Shown: piece after piece, positions 18,349-26,749 of the stretch
Position numbering within the stretch: position 1 is the first letter of the stretch
How the letters are laid out: each line of letters opens with the position of its first letter
Assembly (NCBI RefSeq): GCF_013391405.1
Contig: NZ_JACBFD010000014.1
Coordinates: 1 to 43,803 of the forward strand
Length of the DNA stretch: 43,803 nt
From: Staphylococcus sp. GSSP0090
GTDB taxonomy: Bacteria > Bacillota > Bacilli > Staphylococcales > Staphylococcaceae
Reading direction: 5' to 3'
Made by a program: the position numbers and the translations under genes
The notes under the pieces: model-generated
What the model was told of the DNA's origin: nothing
Seen by the model: only the letters and a program-made list of their open reading frames with translations
Databases searched by the model: none

Positions 18349-19212
18349 TTATTTATTGTCATTTTCCCATAGAAATGCGTTAATTTTATCAATTACCTTT
18401 TCGTTATCATGTAATTCACTATGTTCTGCTTTAGGTCCTGTCACTTTAAATGTTTCATAACTTGATATGCGATCTCCTAATAAGTATTCCAATGATTTTG
18501 AAGACACATTCGTGACACGTCCGTCGGAATGCGTACCATCACCAATGTCACCATAAATATTTAACACATGCGCATCTTTAGGGTATTGTTGTTTCATTGG
18601 TAAGAGATCTTTATAATCTCTTAGCATTAAATTAGGTTTTCCTTGGTTATTTAACGTTATGTCTAAATCTAACCCATTGATGTCGACTTCGCCGTTAAAA
18701 TTACCTGCCAAACTGATTTGTTTGTTTAATGTTGGCAAGTGCTGGTCATTCCCATAATTCAACATATAATAACTGAAAGATTGGTTACCCATCGAATGCG
18801 CCACAAAATTAAATTTATCAAAATGATACTGTGTCATAGTCGCTGCGATAACATTACGAATCCACTGTGCATTTTTTGTTAAATCCTTATTTGTATTATC
18901 TTCGAGAATAATATCTATGATTGGATTTTTAGAATTAAAATTTAAATCGCCAACAAATGTCACTATTCCATTTCGAGAGACCCTTGCCTTAACAACATCT
19001 TTTTCCTTATCCGATTGATAAGCACTGTTCACTAATAACTTCATTGAATTTCCTGTACCTGCATAACCATGTAAATAAAATGTAGGTATATGACTGTGAT
19101 GATTATCATCGAATTTCCTATTTTCATTCCCTTTGAATATTAAAATTGTAATGATGACAAACAAAATGATTATCATTACAATGATTGCGCAAGTTGTTAT
19201 TTTCTTTTTCAT
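18349..19212 (-). CDS. Alpha/beta hydrolase, DUF915 type, membrane-anchored or secreted
   Basis: A 287-residue protein with a basic N-terminus and one hydrophobic helix (about 6-27), without a clear cleavage site, so probably anchored outside the membrane. The hydrolase domain shows the oxyanion-region HGYAGTGNSM (near 49), the nucleophile elbow VAHSMGNQS (near 140) and a late acid/histidine pair in GPKAEHSELHDNEKV. It matches DUF915 cell-surface lipase/esterase-like hydrolases common in staphylococci and lactobacilli; the natural substrate is unknown. The gene ends next to a shared terminator and its upstream side abuts the left end of the rpsI-associated island. Confidence 0.85.
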   Translation of the reverse strand: MKKKITTCAIIVMIIILFVIITILIFKGNENRKFDDNHHSHIPTFYLHGYAGTGNSMKLLVNSAYQSDKEKDVVKARVSRNGIVTFVGDLNFNSKNPIIDIILEDNTNKDLTKNAQWIRNVIAATMTQYHFDKFNFVAHSMGNQSFSYYMLNYGNDQHLPTLNKQISLAGNFNGEVDINGLDLDITLNNQGKPNLMLRDYKDLLPMKQQYPKDAHVLNIYGDIGDGTHSDGRVTNVSSKSLEYLLGDRISSYETFKVTGPKAEHSELHDNEKVIDKINAFLWENDNK

Positions 19213-19312
19213 AGACGTACTCCAAATTAAAAATGATTTACCACTATTATAGATTAAATGAATAGATTAATCATCATTGAGTGAATATATATTATTTATA
19301 TTAAAAAATAAC

Positions 19313-19343
19313 ACAAAAAAGCTCCAGCATATGCTGGAGCTTT
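19313..19343 (-). terminator. rpsI-type terminator, left copy
   Basis: GCTCCAGCA-ta-TGCTGGAGC (19321-19340); on the minus strand it ends in TTTTTTGTG. It matches the rpsI terminator at 23989-24012 in position relative to the 63-bp repeat, so it is probably the original rpsI terminator displaced by the insertion. Confidence 0.8.
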
Positions 19344-19424
19344 AAAACGATAATTAATTTGCACATAAATTGTTGATACAACTTGTGTACCAAATCTGTA
19401 TGCGAATGGTATATTCGCGACAGT

Positions 19425-19487
19425 TTCGGTAATATTAACGTTTTGAGAATTGTGGTGAACGACGAGCTTTTTTAAGACCTGGTTTTT
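19425..19487 (-). repeat. Left attachment-site repeat (copy of rpsI 3' end)
   Basis: These 63 bases are identical to 24069-24131, which encode the last rpsI codons, the stop and 10 bases beyond. In the rpsI frame a stop codon precedes the copied part, so it makes no S9. Homology beyond the repeat continues leftward into the 3' UTR (inverted repeat GCGAAT/ATTCGC at 19402-19418) and terminator, as expected for the original downstream flank of rpsI. Confidence 0.9.
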
Positions 19488-19542
19488 ATCATTCATTTTT
19501 AGTGACTAAAACAAGAGATTATAGAATATTCTATCTACATAT

Positions 19543-22500
19543 CTATTCCAAATAATCTGACAAAAGTTCTTTTTGTTTTTCCTTTTTAAGTGAATCTATC
19601 CTTGTAGTAATAACTAATGCGTGAGAAATATATTTCGTATCTCTAAAAATATCTAATAAGTTATTCAAAAAATTTATTTCTTTATCCAATAAAGGTACCA
19701 AGCTACCTGTCCAAGTACGATTGCGCATAGTTAAATGCAAATTTTCAAAAAAAGAAGTATCGGTGTCTTTATCTGTAACTAATTCGAATAAATTGATTAA
19801 CATCTCATCATTAAATATTTCGAGTGATAGATTATATAAACTTACTAATCTATTCTCATTTTCAGTACCAATTACTTCATTTTTTATAAAATCAAAAGCA
19901 CGTTCAATATTTGCTTTCAATATTTTTTCCAAAAATGAATCCACACCAACATAAAACACACGATTTTCTTGTATTAAAAAGTCTAAATATTTTCTTATTC
20001 CTTCCTCTGCAACTTTAGATTCCCATATATATTCAAGTTGAACATCACCTTTTGCAAAACTTAAATTTGATCTCAAAGCATTTAGTTTTTCAAGAAATAA
20101 AAAAATAAATTTAATATCTTGTTCCTTTAATATATTCTTGAACATTTCTCCTGAGTTATCAATCTCTTCATTACCTATAATATTCAGATAGATTTGTTTC
20201 AATTCTTTGTAGCCCACTAAATTTATAATTCTTTTTGCATTATCTTCGCAAACATAATTAGGTATGAAAAACCGACCAAGTATTTTCCCTTCTTTATACT
20301 TAACCTTTAAAAACTCTAAAATAGCCTTATCTTTTTCAATATAATTTTCAAAAGCCAAAACATTTAAAGTATTTAGTTTTTCATAATTTTTAAGTTCTTT
20401 TAAATATTTGATAAGCTCTTGTATCCTATCTTTATTAATGCTTTTACATGTTAATAGATTTGAAAGATACCATCTTTCATCGAGTGCTTTTCCAATACTA
20501 TTTAAAATAGTTCTTCCTTTTTCGAATGGTAATTTTTCCATGTAAAAATCAAAATCATGATAAACTAAATTAAAGTCACTAATCAATAAATTCATCAACA
20601 TTTTGGATTTGTTATCAACATCTAATCCTAAATACAAGATAGATAAGGATTTTTCTATTTCATGCTGATTTAATAATTCATCTAATTGGTATTTTGAAAG
20701 TACATTTAACCATTGCAATAAATCATCAGAATTTTCATCAAAAAATTCTTTTAATTTTTCCGCTCTTAACTTTTGAGATTGCTCATAATTAAATCCTTCT
20801 TTTTTATAATCGATAGGGTTAAATGAAAAAATCTTGTAAGTGACTTGTCTTTTTGATGCTTCATATTCAGAAAACAGGTGGGATCCTAACTCAAACTTCT
20901 TTGCTTTTGAATTTAATTTAAATAATATTGCTTCTTCCCTAATATTCAAATTACTTAAATCTTTATAAAATAGATCTTCTATACATTTTAGATCTGAACT
21001 AACAGTTTTAAAAAAACCGTTCTTTACTTCATATATTGGGTAATTAAATAATAGTTTATCTATATAATTATTTACTTCTTCATATTTCAATTTATAAATT
21101 TCAAAAAGCATTTCTAAAATTTTTCTATGAAGTTCAATTAAATAATCTCCATCAACCAATGTGTATCTTTTAATTAGTACATTACGACCATTAGGAATAA
21201 TTTTTTCGCCAGAAAACTTTAGAAATTCCTCGGCAGTGTTAACAATTAACAATGCCATTGTCTTATTAATATTTTCTTGTTTTGAAAATATTTCAAAAAT
21301 GCTATATCTTTTTTCTAAATAAGAATTCCATCCATCTTCAATATCAAAATTCGATTTAATCGCTAAAAAGATTTCAAAAACTTTATCCGGTCTTTTTTTT
21401 AGGTATTCAATAAGCAAGACAGCAGCATCATTATATTTTTCACTATGTGACAGTGAACAAAGAATTTCAATAATTGGATCCTCTACACTAGTACTTCTTT
21501 TTTTCTTTTCAAATTCTTGTTGTGATATTTTACATTGCTTACTTCTAGCAAATTGCATCTTTTCATTAGTATAGGCAAGCGTTTCAATAGGTATCAATAT
21601 TCCATATTGTTTTAAAAAACGCTCTTTATCAATTTCTGCAATGATTTCATTGTAGACATACTTTATCTCATTCGTTAAATAATCTATCCAATCATTTGAC
21701 GATTCAAATTTATTAATACGTACAAACATATCAAGAATCTCTTTTTCAAACTTAGGAAATAAACTAATGAAAAAATCTCTTACTCTAAAAACTTTATTAT
21801 TTACAATAAAATCAATAATCACAAAATCAGACAAGCTTTGATCACTAACTTTAGCCGCTTCATCTTGAAATATATCACATAACTCTTTATCGTGTAGTTC
21901 CTTTATTGAAAATATAAAATTTTCAAAATCTATTTTAAAAAATTCCAACACTTCCTCCAGAGATTCCTGTTTGCGCAAATTTAATTTGTCTTTAAAACTT
22001 AAGATAAATAGACTAACTTTTTCATTTTTTGAAAGAGCATTTTCTTTGATAATTTGATCATAGTAACTCTCCAGTACTTCTTTTCCATTTTCAATAAATT
22101 TATTATTACTTTCCCTCATCATTATAGATGCAATTACTGCTATTCTAGGATTATTATGAGATAATTTCTTTATTTCCCTGAGATTATTATCAGAAACTTT
22201 ATGTATGCTGTTGATTAGGCATTCAATCTGTTTATCACTCATTAAAGTTACTTCTTTAATTTTTATTTTAAAGTCTCTCATTTGGTTAATGATACTTGAA
22301 AGTGCATAGTCTCTTATTGTAATAATCAGTTTCAGTCTTTGGTCATATTCTGCAAACTTTAATAGATCAACAACAGCAGTAAAATTAGTTACTATGTTTG
22401 CATCATCTACAAATAAGTAATTTACACTATTGTTATCTAATGTATCCTTAATTTCTTGATAAACTGGCATCCCATTACTTTTAACACAAATTATATTACT

Positions 22501-23184
22501 ATCTGTAGGTAAATTTTTACATACTTCAATAGCTAATCTAGTTTTTCCTGTTCCTGGTTTACCATATAGTAAAAGTATTTGATGCTCATTGATTTGTTTT
22601 ATTAACTCTTCAATCGTACCATTTTCATAAATGTATGGCGTATTTAAAGGGGCATTAGTTTTGCTTTTATCATGCATTAGAATAAATTGTTCTAAATTCC
22701 AAACTTGCTCAGTTGATTCTGATATTCCAAGTAAATCTTTTACAATATCTTGATATTTAAACTGAAGAAGGTCTTGTGATAGTGTATCTATACCTATAAG
22801 GGTTAATTCTATTGAGTTTACTATATTTCTAAGTTCTTTATCTTTTTCTACAGTTAAATTAGAAGAAGTGTGGCAGCATATTATTTCTTTAATATCTTTT
22901 TCATCAACTTTAAGTTTACCAATTACTTCTCGGATATCTGTTTCTAATTTAGCGGTTACATCTATTCTAGTGCCATACATCACCAAGATATATCTACTAG
23001 TCTCATTATCAAAAAAATAAGTGTCAGGTATTCCTCTAGTAGTTTTATCAGTTCCATCCATAGAACCAAGTCCTACGATATTATCCCAACCCCTCTTTCT
23101 ATAAAGGTACATATCGCATAATTTTTGAAAACGTCCTCCTTCTAATTGTTTAATTTCACTTTGGATTCTATTTAATTTCGACAT
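19543..23184 (-). CDS. Giant STAND/AAA-type P-loop ATPase with nuclease-like N-terminus, candidate defence protein
   Basis: A 1213-residue protein in three parts. Residues about 10-150 resemble a PD-(D/E)xK nuclease-like domain: GGRFQKLCDMYLYRK, then GTDKTTRGIPDTYFF, then YILVMYGT. Residues about 190-400 are a P-loop ATPase with Walker A GKPGTGKT (208-215), Walker B NYLFVDDAN (about 255-263) and LKLIITIRDY (about 284-293), a pattern of STAND NTPases. The remaining 800 residues are charged and helical, probably repeat-like, and would act as sensor. This layout is typical of anti-phage STAND proteins (known of the class); function here is inferred. I start at ATG 23184 (AAGGAAG 8 bases upstream), not the ATG at 23205. 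It is the only intact gene in the island. Confidence 0.8.
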   Translation of the reverse strand: MSKLNRIQSEIKQLEGGRFQKLCDMYLYRKRGWDNIVGLGSMDGTDKTTRGIPDTYFFDNETSRYILVMYGTRIDVTAKLETDIREVIGKLKVDEKDIKEIICCHTSSNLTVEKDKELRNIVNSIELTLIGIDTLSQDLLQFKYQDIVKDLLGISESTEQVWNLEQFILMHDKSKTNAPLNTPYIYENGTIEELIKQINEHQILLLYGKPGTGKTRLAIEVCKNLPTDSNIICVKSNGMPVYQEIKDTLDNNSVNYLFVDDANIVTNFTAVVDLLKFAEYDQRLKLIITIRDYALSSIINQMRDFKIKIKEVTLMSDKQIECLINSIHKVSDNNLREIKKLSHNNPRIAVIASIMMRESNNKFIENGKEVLESYYDQIIKENALSKNEKVSLFILSFKDKLNLRKQESLEEVLEFFKIDFENFIFSIKELHDKELCDIFQDEAAKVSDQSLSDFVIIDFIVNNKVFRVRDFFISLFPKFEKEILDMFVRINKFESSNDWIDYLTNEIKYVYNEIIAEIDKERFLKQYGILIPIETLAYTNEKMQFARSKQCKISQQEFEKKKRSTSVEDPIIEILCSLSHSEKYNDAAVLLIEYLKKRPDKVFEIFLAIKSNFDIEDGWNSYLEKRYSIFEIFSKQENINKTMALLIVNTAEEFLKFSGEKIIPNGRNVLIKRYTLVDGDYLIELHRKILEMLFEIYKLKYEEVNNYIDKLLFNYPIYEVKNGFFKTVSSDLKCIEDLFYKDLSNLNIREEAILFKLNSKAKKFELGSHLFSEYEASKRQVTYKIFSFNPIDYKKEGFNYEQSQKLRAEKLKEFFDENSDDLLQWLNVLSKYQLDELLNQHEIEKSLSILYLGLDVDNKSKMLMNLLISDFNLVYHDFDFYMEKLPFEKGRTILNSIGKALDERWYLSNLLTCKSINKDRIQELIKYLKELKNYEKLNTLNVLAFENYIEKDKAILEFLKVKYKEGKILGRFFIPNYVCEDNAKRIINLVGYKELKQIYLNIIGNEEIDNSGEMFKNILKEQDIKFIFLFLEKLNALRSNLSFAKGDVQLEYIWESKVAEEGIRKYLDFLIQENRVFYVGVDSFLEKILKANIERAFDFIKNEVIGTENENRLVSLYNLSLEIFNDEMLINLFELVTDKDTDTSFFENLHLTMRNRTWTGSLVPLLDKEINFLNNLLDIFRDTKYISHALVITTRIDSLKKEKQKELLSDYLE

Positions 23185-23205
23185 AAAATACACTTCCTTT
23201 ACCAT

Positions 23206-23376
23206 TCATGTTGATAGATGTTTGTAGTGCAAATAATTTATTGACATTATGATATTTATATTCAACACTTTATCAGTAACTGATAATCTCTCTAATTCTC
23301 TTAAAGACATTTGCTATCCTGTTAACAAATCATTAATCAGCACTTCGACTTTTCTATTACCACTATTTTCATTCAT
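23206..23376 (-). pseudogene. Short regulator-like ORF with an in-frame stop, upstream of the ATPase
   Basis: A 57-codon frame starts at ATG 23376 behind GGGAG: MNENSGNRKVEVLINDLLTG, then TAG (23314-23316), then QMSLRELERLSVTDKVLN and on to TGA at 23206. VEVLINDLLTG plus LRELERLSVTDKVLN has the look of the first helices of an XRE-type helix-turn-helix, and its stop lies just before the ATPase coding region, as expected of a regulator-effector pair. I read it as a truncated or interrupted regulator. The similarity is by eye only; it could also be a leader peptide. Confidence 0.4.
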
Positions 23377-23391
23377 TTATATTTTCTCCCG

Positions 23392-23447
23392 TATTGTCTG
23401 TATAAATATAGTAAATTATAATAATTTTAGACTATTGTTTGTATAAA
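23392..23447 (-). promoter_or_regulatory. Operator-like direct repeats upstream of the island gene
   Basis: TATTGTCTGTATAAA (23392-23406) and TATTGTTTGTATAAA (23433-23447) differ at one base of 15 and lie 41 bp apart, about four helical turns. Between them on the minus strand is an AT-rich stretch with TATAAT-like hexamers that could hold the promoter. This suggests cooperative binding of a repressor. Confidence 0.5.
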
Positions 23448-23864
23448 CATGAATTAGAAAACATCTTACATTATATTTATTAATCAATCTTTCTTTAAAA
23501 TCAATATATTTTTGCTTCGGATGATCTAACATGTAATATATAACTACAAAATGACGGTATTTTATAAGAATATTTATATAGCTGAATATGGTAATATTTA
23601 TTTTCTTTATACTTTTAAGCAGTATTCTTCTATCTTTTCCTTCTTGTTCACAAACTATATCATTTCCAAACAACTCTAATTAAGAATTATACTCATCTAT
23701 CCTATTAACGTTCCTTATATTATCATATATACAAAAATTTTATCTTTTATATCAAGCTCTGAGGTATTAACAAAATGTTCAAGCCGTATAATTTCATATC
23801 CAAAGTGTTGTCAAATTATGTTATACGCATCTTCAAATGATTTATTTCAATTTGAGTTATAATT
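23416..23864 (-). pseudogene. Decayed coding sequence of unknown family
   Basis: Two open stretches in the minus sense look protein-like but are split by stops and a frame change: one around 23706-23800 reading QHFGYEIIRLEHFVNTSELD, and one at 23416-23673 reading FGNDIVCEQEGKDRRILL and ending at 23416. The latter has no ATG with a ribosome site (best start TTG). I do not recognise the family; it may be the remnant of another island gene. Confidence 0.35.
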
Positions 23865-23988
23865 TGATAACCTAACTTTCATAAATTACACCCGATTATC
23901 TGTACATGCTTTTTAATTATATGATTTTTCATCATATAGATACCTTAATGGTAACATAGTAGTAACTATCGGTATCTATATACAAAAA
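23865..23988. other. Non-coding island edge next to rpsI
   Basis: AT-rich, no gene seen. It contains the dyad GATACC (23939-23944) / GGTATC (23971-23976), which could be a site for island excision or regulatory proteins. Confidence 0.35.
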
Positions 23989-24012
23989 ACGCCCCAGCCA
24001 ATGCTGGAGCGT
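23984..24012 (-). terminator. rpsI terminator
   Basis: Stem ACGCCCCAGC (23989-23998) with GCTGGAGCGT (24003-24012), one G-U wobble, followed on the minus strand by TTTTTT. A second 3'-UTR hairpin, GCGAAT/ATTCGC, lies at 24047-24063. Both have counterparts beside the left repeat. Confidence 0.85.
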
Positions 24013-24068
24013 TGAAACGTTAATTTGATTAAACACAAATCTGTAAGCGAATGGTACATTCGCGATAG

Positions 24069-24131
24069 TTCGGTAATATTAACGTTTTGAGAATTGTGGT
24101 GAACGACGAGCTTTTTTAAGACCTGGTTTTT
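24069..24131 (-). repeat. Right attachment-site repeat within rpsI
   Basis: Identical to 19425-19487. It spans the last 17 codons plus stop of rpsI and 10 bases beyond, so integration leaves the S9 protein sequence intact, as is typical of elements that use the 3' end of an essential gene. Confidence 0.9.
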
Positions 24132-24471
24132 TACGTTCTTTCATACGTGGGTCACGAGTAAGTAATCCAGCGCGTTTTAAAGAACCTCTATATTCAGGAT
24201 CAGCTTCTAATAATGCACGAGAAATACCGTGACGAATTGCTTGAGCTTGTCCAGTAAATCCTCCGCCATGAACATTAACTAATACATCATAGTTACCTTT
24301 AGTTTCTGTTACATCAAATGCTTGGTTAATATCTAAAATTAATGATTCGAATGGTAAATAACTACGTACATCACGGCCGTTAACAGTAATGTTACCTTCA
24401 CCTGGTACTAAACGTACACGTGCTACTGAGTTTTTACGACGGCCTGTGCCTTTATATTCAACTTGTGCCAA
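24079..24471 (-). CDS. rpsI: 30S ribosomal protein S9
   Basis: A 130-residue S9, with [14 protein letters not shown] at the start, [15 protein letters not shown] in the middle and the invariant C-terminal [11 protein letters not shown] tail that reaches the P-site tRNA. The start is TTG at 24469-24471, 8 bases after GGAGG; no in-frame ATG is available. The last codons belong to the 63-bp island repeat, so the C-terminus may have been supplied by the integrated element. Cotranscribed with rplM, 19 bases upstream. Confidence 0.96.
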   Translation of the reverse strand: MAQVEYKGTGRRKNSVARVRLVPGEGNITVNGRDVRSYLPFESLILDINQAFDVTETKGNYDVLVNVHGGGFTGQAQAIRHGISRALLEADPEYRGSLKRAGLLTRDPRMKERKKPGLKKARRSPQFSKR

Positions 24472-24490
24472 TGTAATTTCCTCCTTTTAA

Positions 24491-24928
24491 TTAACCACGT
24501 AACTCGTAGTTTTCTGGTTGTTGTGCAGCGTGTGGATGTTCAGCGCCACCATATACAAATAATTTTTTACCTTGTTTTTCGCCTAAACGAGTGCTTGGTA
24601 GCATTCCTTTAATTGAATTTTCAAGTAAACGTTCTGGGTTATTCGCTTTTAACTCACCAGCAGAAATTGATTTGATTCCGCCTGGGTGGTTAGAGTGACG
24701 ATAGTACATTTTATCGCGCTCTTTATTACCAGTGAAATGGATTTTTGAAGCGTTGATGACGATTACGTAATCACCTGTATCAACGTGTGGTGTATAAGTT
24801 ACTTTATTTTTACCGCGTAAAATAGCTGCTACTTCTGATGATAAACGACCAAGTGTTTTACCTTCAGCATCAATAACATACCATTTGCGCTCAATGTTTG
24901 ATTCATTAGCCATAAATGTTTGACGCAT
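24491..24928 (-). CDS. rplM: 50S ribosomal protein L13
   Basis: A 145-residue L13, full length, starting [20 protein letters not shown] as in other staphylococci. The conserved [24 protein letters not shown] and [14 protein letters not shown] are present. It binds 23S rRNA early in large-subunit assembly. First gene of rplM-rpsI, behind a structured 5' leader and a strong promoter. Confidence 0.96.
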   Translation of the reverse strand: MRQTFMANESNIERKWYVIDAEGKTLGRLSSEVAAILRGKNKVTYTPHVDTGDYVIVINASKIHFTGNKERDKMYYRHSNHPGGIKSISAGELKANNPERLLENSIKGMLPSTRLGEKQGKKLFVYGGAEHPHAAQQPENYELRG

Positions 24929-25091
24929 ATAATTGTCCTCCTAGAATGAATAAATGTTTCTCGTTTAATAGTTTATACTTTATAAAACCTAGATTTCATT
25001 TATTTTATTAATTGTTTGTTTCTACGTGCTTCTATATCGTGTTACACAATAAGATTCCGGGGCTTATCGTGGGTGATATAAAACAATACCG
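24929..25091 (-). ncRNA. L13-type leader RNA of rplM-rpsI
   Basis: A 163-base untranslated leader. Near its 5' end is a 9-bp stem, CACGATAAG/CTTATTGTG (25063-25071 with 25045-25053, one G-U pair), capped by the loop CCCCGGAAT. L13 leaders that respond to L13 are known in Firmicutes; assignment to that class is by position and stem, not by model search. Confidence 0.55.
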
Positions 25092-25097
25092 TTAGTA

Positions 25098-25126
25098 ATC
25101 GTATAATTTTTCTGTCGTTTTGTCAA
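25098..25126 (-). promoter_or_regulatory. rplM-rpsI promoter
   Basis: Minus strand: consensus -35 TTGACA (25121-25126), 17-base spacer, -10 TACGAT (25098-25103). It starts directly after the truA stop. Confidence 0.8.
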
Positions 25127-25132
25127 TCTAAT

Positions 25133-25936
25133 TTAAAGATTTTGTGATGATTTTTTTTGATGTATTTTTATATTATTACCAAAGTCTTGAATTAATTCAT
25201 TGGGTGTTAAATATATCTTTTCCAAGTACAATCCTTCGGCCGGGGCGGTAAAAGGAACTTGGTTACGATCTTTTGCTTCTAATAATAGTGGTACCTCTTG
25301 TGGTTCTCTCTTGCCTTTACCAACTTCTATTAAAAATGCAATTAACACACGTACCATATTATATAGGAATCCTGAGCCTGTGACAATATAGTCAAAGCCA
25401 CTTTCTGTTTTTTCTATGCGACTTTCATACAATGTTCTTACTTTACTTTCAACATCCGTCTTCTGAGAACAAAATCCTGTAAAATCGTGTGTTCCTATAA
25501 AATATTGCGCTGCCATATTCATTTTTTCAATATCTAACTGTTCAGGTATAAAGGTTTTTAAACCACTGAGAAATGGATCTTTATGTTCAGATTGATAAAC
25601 CTTATATCGATAAGATTTTCCAACACAATCATATCTACAATGAAAATCATCATTAACAAAACGCACATGATTAACGTATATATCATCTGGTAGTGCACGG
25701 TTCATTGCATATTGCCATTGTTGTTCTGGAATATTTAATTCCGTATCAAAATGAAAATACTGTTCAATCGCATGTACGCCTCTATCTGTCCTGCTACTAG
25801 GATGTATCCTCACATCATGTTTATGCATACGTTTTAATATCTTTTCAAATTGCTGTTGAACCGTTCTGCCGTGTTGCTGAATTTGGAAGCCAAGAAACTG
25901 GCTCCCCTGATATGAAATATTAACTAAGACTCGCAT
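25133..25936 (-). CDS. truA: tRNA pseudouridine(38-40) synthase TruA
   Basis: A 267-residue enzyme that isomerises uridines 38-40 in the anticodon arm of many tRNAs. The catalytic aspartate is Asp51 in [29 protein letters not shown] and the RNA-binding [20 protein letters not shown] are also conserved. It starts 6 bases after the ecfT stop with GGAGTG upstream and is the last gene of ecfA1-ecfA2-ecfT-truA, an order conserved in many Firmicutes. Confidence 0.95.
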   Translation of the reverse strand: MRVLVNISYQGSQFLGFQIQQHGRTVQQQFEKILKRMHKHDVRIHPSSRTDRGVHAIEQYFHFDTELNIPEQQWQYAMNRALPDDIYVNHVRFVNDDFHCRYDCVGKSYRYKVYQSEHKDPFLSGLKTFIPEQLDIEKMNMAAQYFIGTHDFTGFCSQKTDVESKVRTLYESRIEKTESGFDYIVTGSGFLYNMVRVLIAFLIEVGKGKREPQEVPLLLEAKDRNQVPFTAPAEGLYLEKIYLTPNELIQDFGNNIKIHQKKSSQNL

Positions 25937-25942
25937 CTGTTA

Positions 25943-26749
25943 TTACACTCCTATATATTTTAGACAAAATAGTATGATTGCGATGGGTAGAATCAATATT
26001 AATGTAATTGAATCCTTAAATTGCCACTCTAATTTACGATAACTCGTACGTATTTTTTGAGTGTCATAACCTCTTACTTCCATGGCTATAGCCAAATCCT
26101 CTGCTCTTTGGAAAGCTGAAATAAACAATGGGATAAGTAAAGGTATGAATGCTTTGATTCTATTAATTAACCCACCCGAACTGATTTCAGAACCACGTGA
26201 TTTTTGAGCTAAAATAATTTTATCTAATTCATTCATTAATGTGGGTATAAATCTCAGTGCAATAGACATCATCATACTCAATTGATGAACTGGTATTTTA
26301 ACAACTTTAAGTGGTGATAATAATCGCTCGAATGCGTCTGTCAAATCAATTGGGCTCGTGCTTAAGGTCATCATCGTTGATATCATAATAATAAACATTA
26401 ATCTAAGTACAATATAAATCCCTTCAAGAATCCCCTGTGTATCAATAGAAATAAAGCCAATTTCGACTATGCGTGAACCGCCTTTAGTTAGAAACAAATG
26501 CATAAGAAAGGTGAATATGAGAAATATCCAAATTGGAGTTAAGCCTTTAACTAAGAACCAAAATTTTATATGCGCTAATTTCATAATGCAAATCATTAAA
26601 ATAAATAACCATAAATAAGTTCCAAATGAATGTGCGAAAAATATTAACACAATAAATAAAAATACAAATATCAATTTAGCCCTAGGATCTAGATGATGAA
26701 TCATTGTATTTAAAGGAAGGTAGCGTCCAATTATAAACTTATCTTTCAT
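25943..26749 (-). CDS. ecfT: ECF transporter membrane energy-coupling protein EcfT
   Basis: A 268-residue CbiQ-family membrane protein that links the EcfA ATPases to exchangeable vitamin-binding S subunits. Motifs include [17 protein letters not shown] at the N-terminus and the two coupling-helix signatures QKSRGSEI and MEVRGYDTQ that insert into the ATPases. Start ATG 26749 has AAGGAG 10 bases upstream and lies inside the 3' end of ecfA2 (11-bp overlap), so translation is coupled. The S subunits (for riboflavin, biotin, folate and so on) are not in the window. Confidence 0.92.
   Translation of the reverse strand: MKDKFIIGRYLPLNTMIHHLDPRAKLIFVFLFIVLIFFAHSFGTYLWLFILMICIMKLAHIKFWFLVKGLTPIWIFLIFTFLMHLFLTKGGSRIVEIGFISIDTQGILEGIYIVLRLMFIIMISTMMTLSTSPIDLTDAFERLLSPLKVVKIPVHQLSMMMSIALRFIPTLMNELDKIILAQKSRGSEISSGGLINRIKAFIPLLIPLFISAFQRAEDLAIAMEVRGYDTQKIRTSYRKLEWQFKDSITLILILPIAIILFCLKYIGV

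Larger units (their letters stand above)
19425..24131. mobile_element. Small genomic island inserted at the 3' end of rpsI
   Basis: Bounded by 63-bp exact direct repeats; the unit from repeat start to repeat start is 4644 bp. By eye it is more AT-rich than the flanking ribosomal genes. The one intact gene is the large ATPase (19543-23184); the rest is an interrupted regulator-like ORF and decayed sequence. The rpsI 3' end is a known integration site for resistance islands in Macrococcus and Staphylococcus (mecD and fusB islands). No integrase is seen, so this is either a reduced relic or a passenger element mobilised in trans. An alternative, gene conversion or duplication of the rpsI end, explains the data less well. 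Confidence 0.85.

Noticed and set aside
19296..19496. 66-codon minus-strand ORF over the left repeat
   Set aside because: It reads the copied rpsI tail in a different frame and then the terminator region; it is an attachment-site remnant, not a gene.
23314..23316. TAG read as a recoded codon (pyrrolysine or suppressor)
   Set aside because: Nothing suggests such machinery in staphylococci; interruption or a short leader peptide is simpler.
23249..23446. 65-codon plus-strand ORF in the island
   Set aside because: It is antisense to the regulator-like ORF and the operator region, with no ribosome site.
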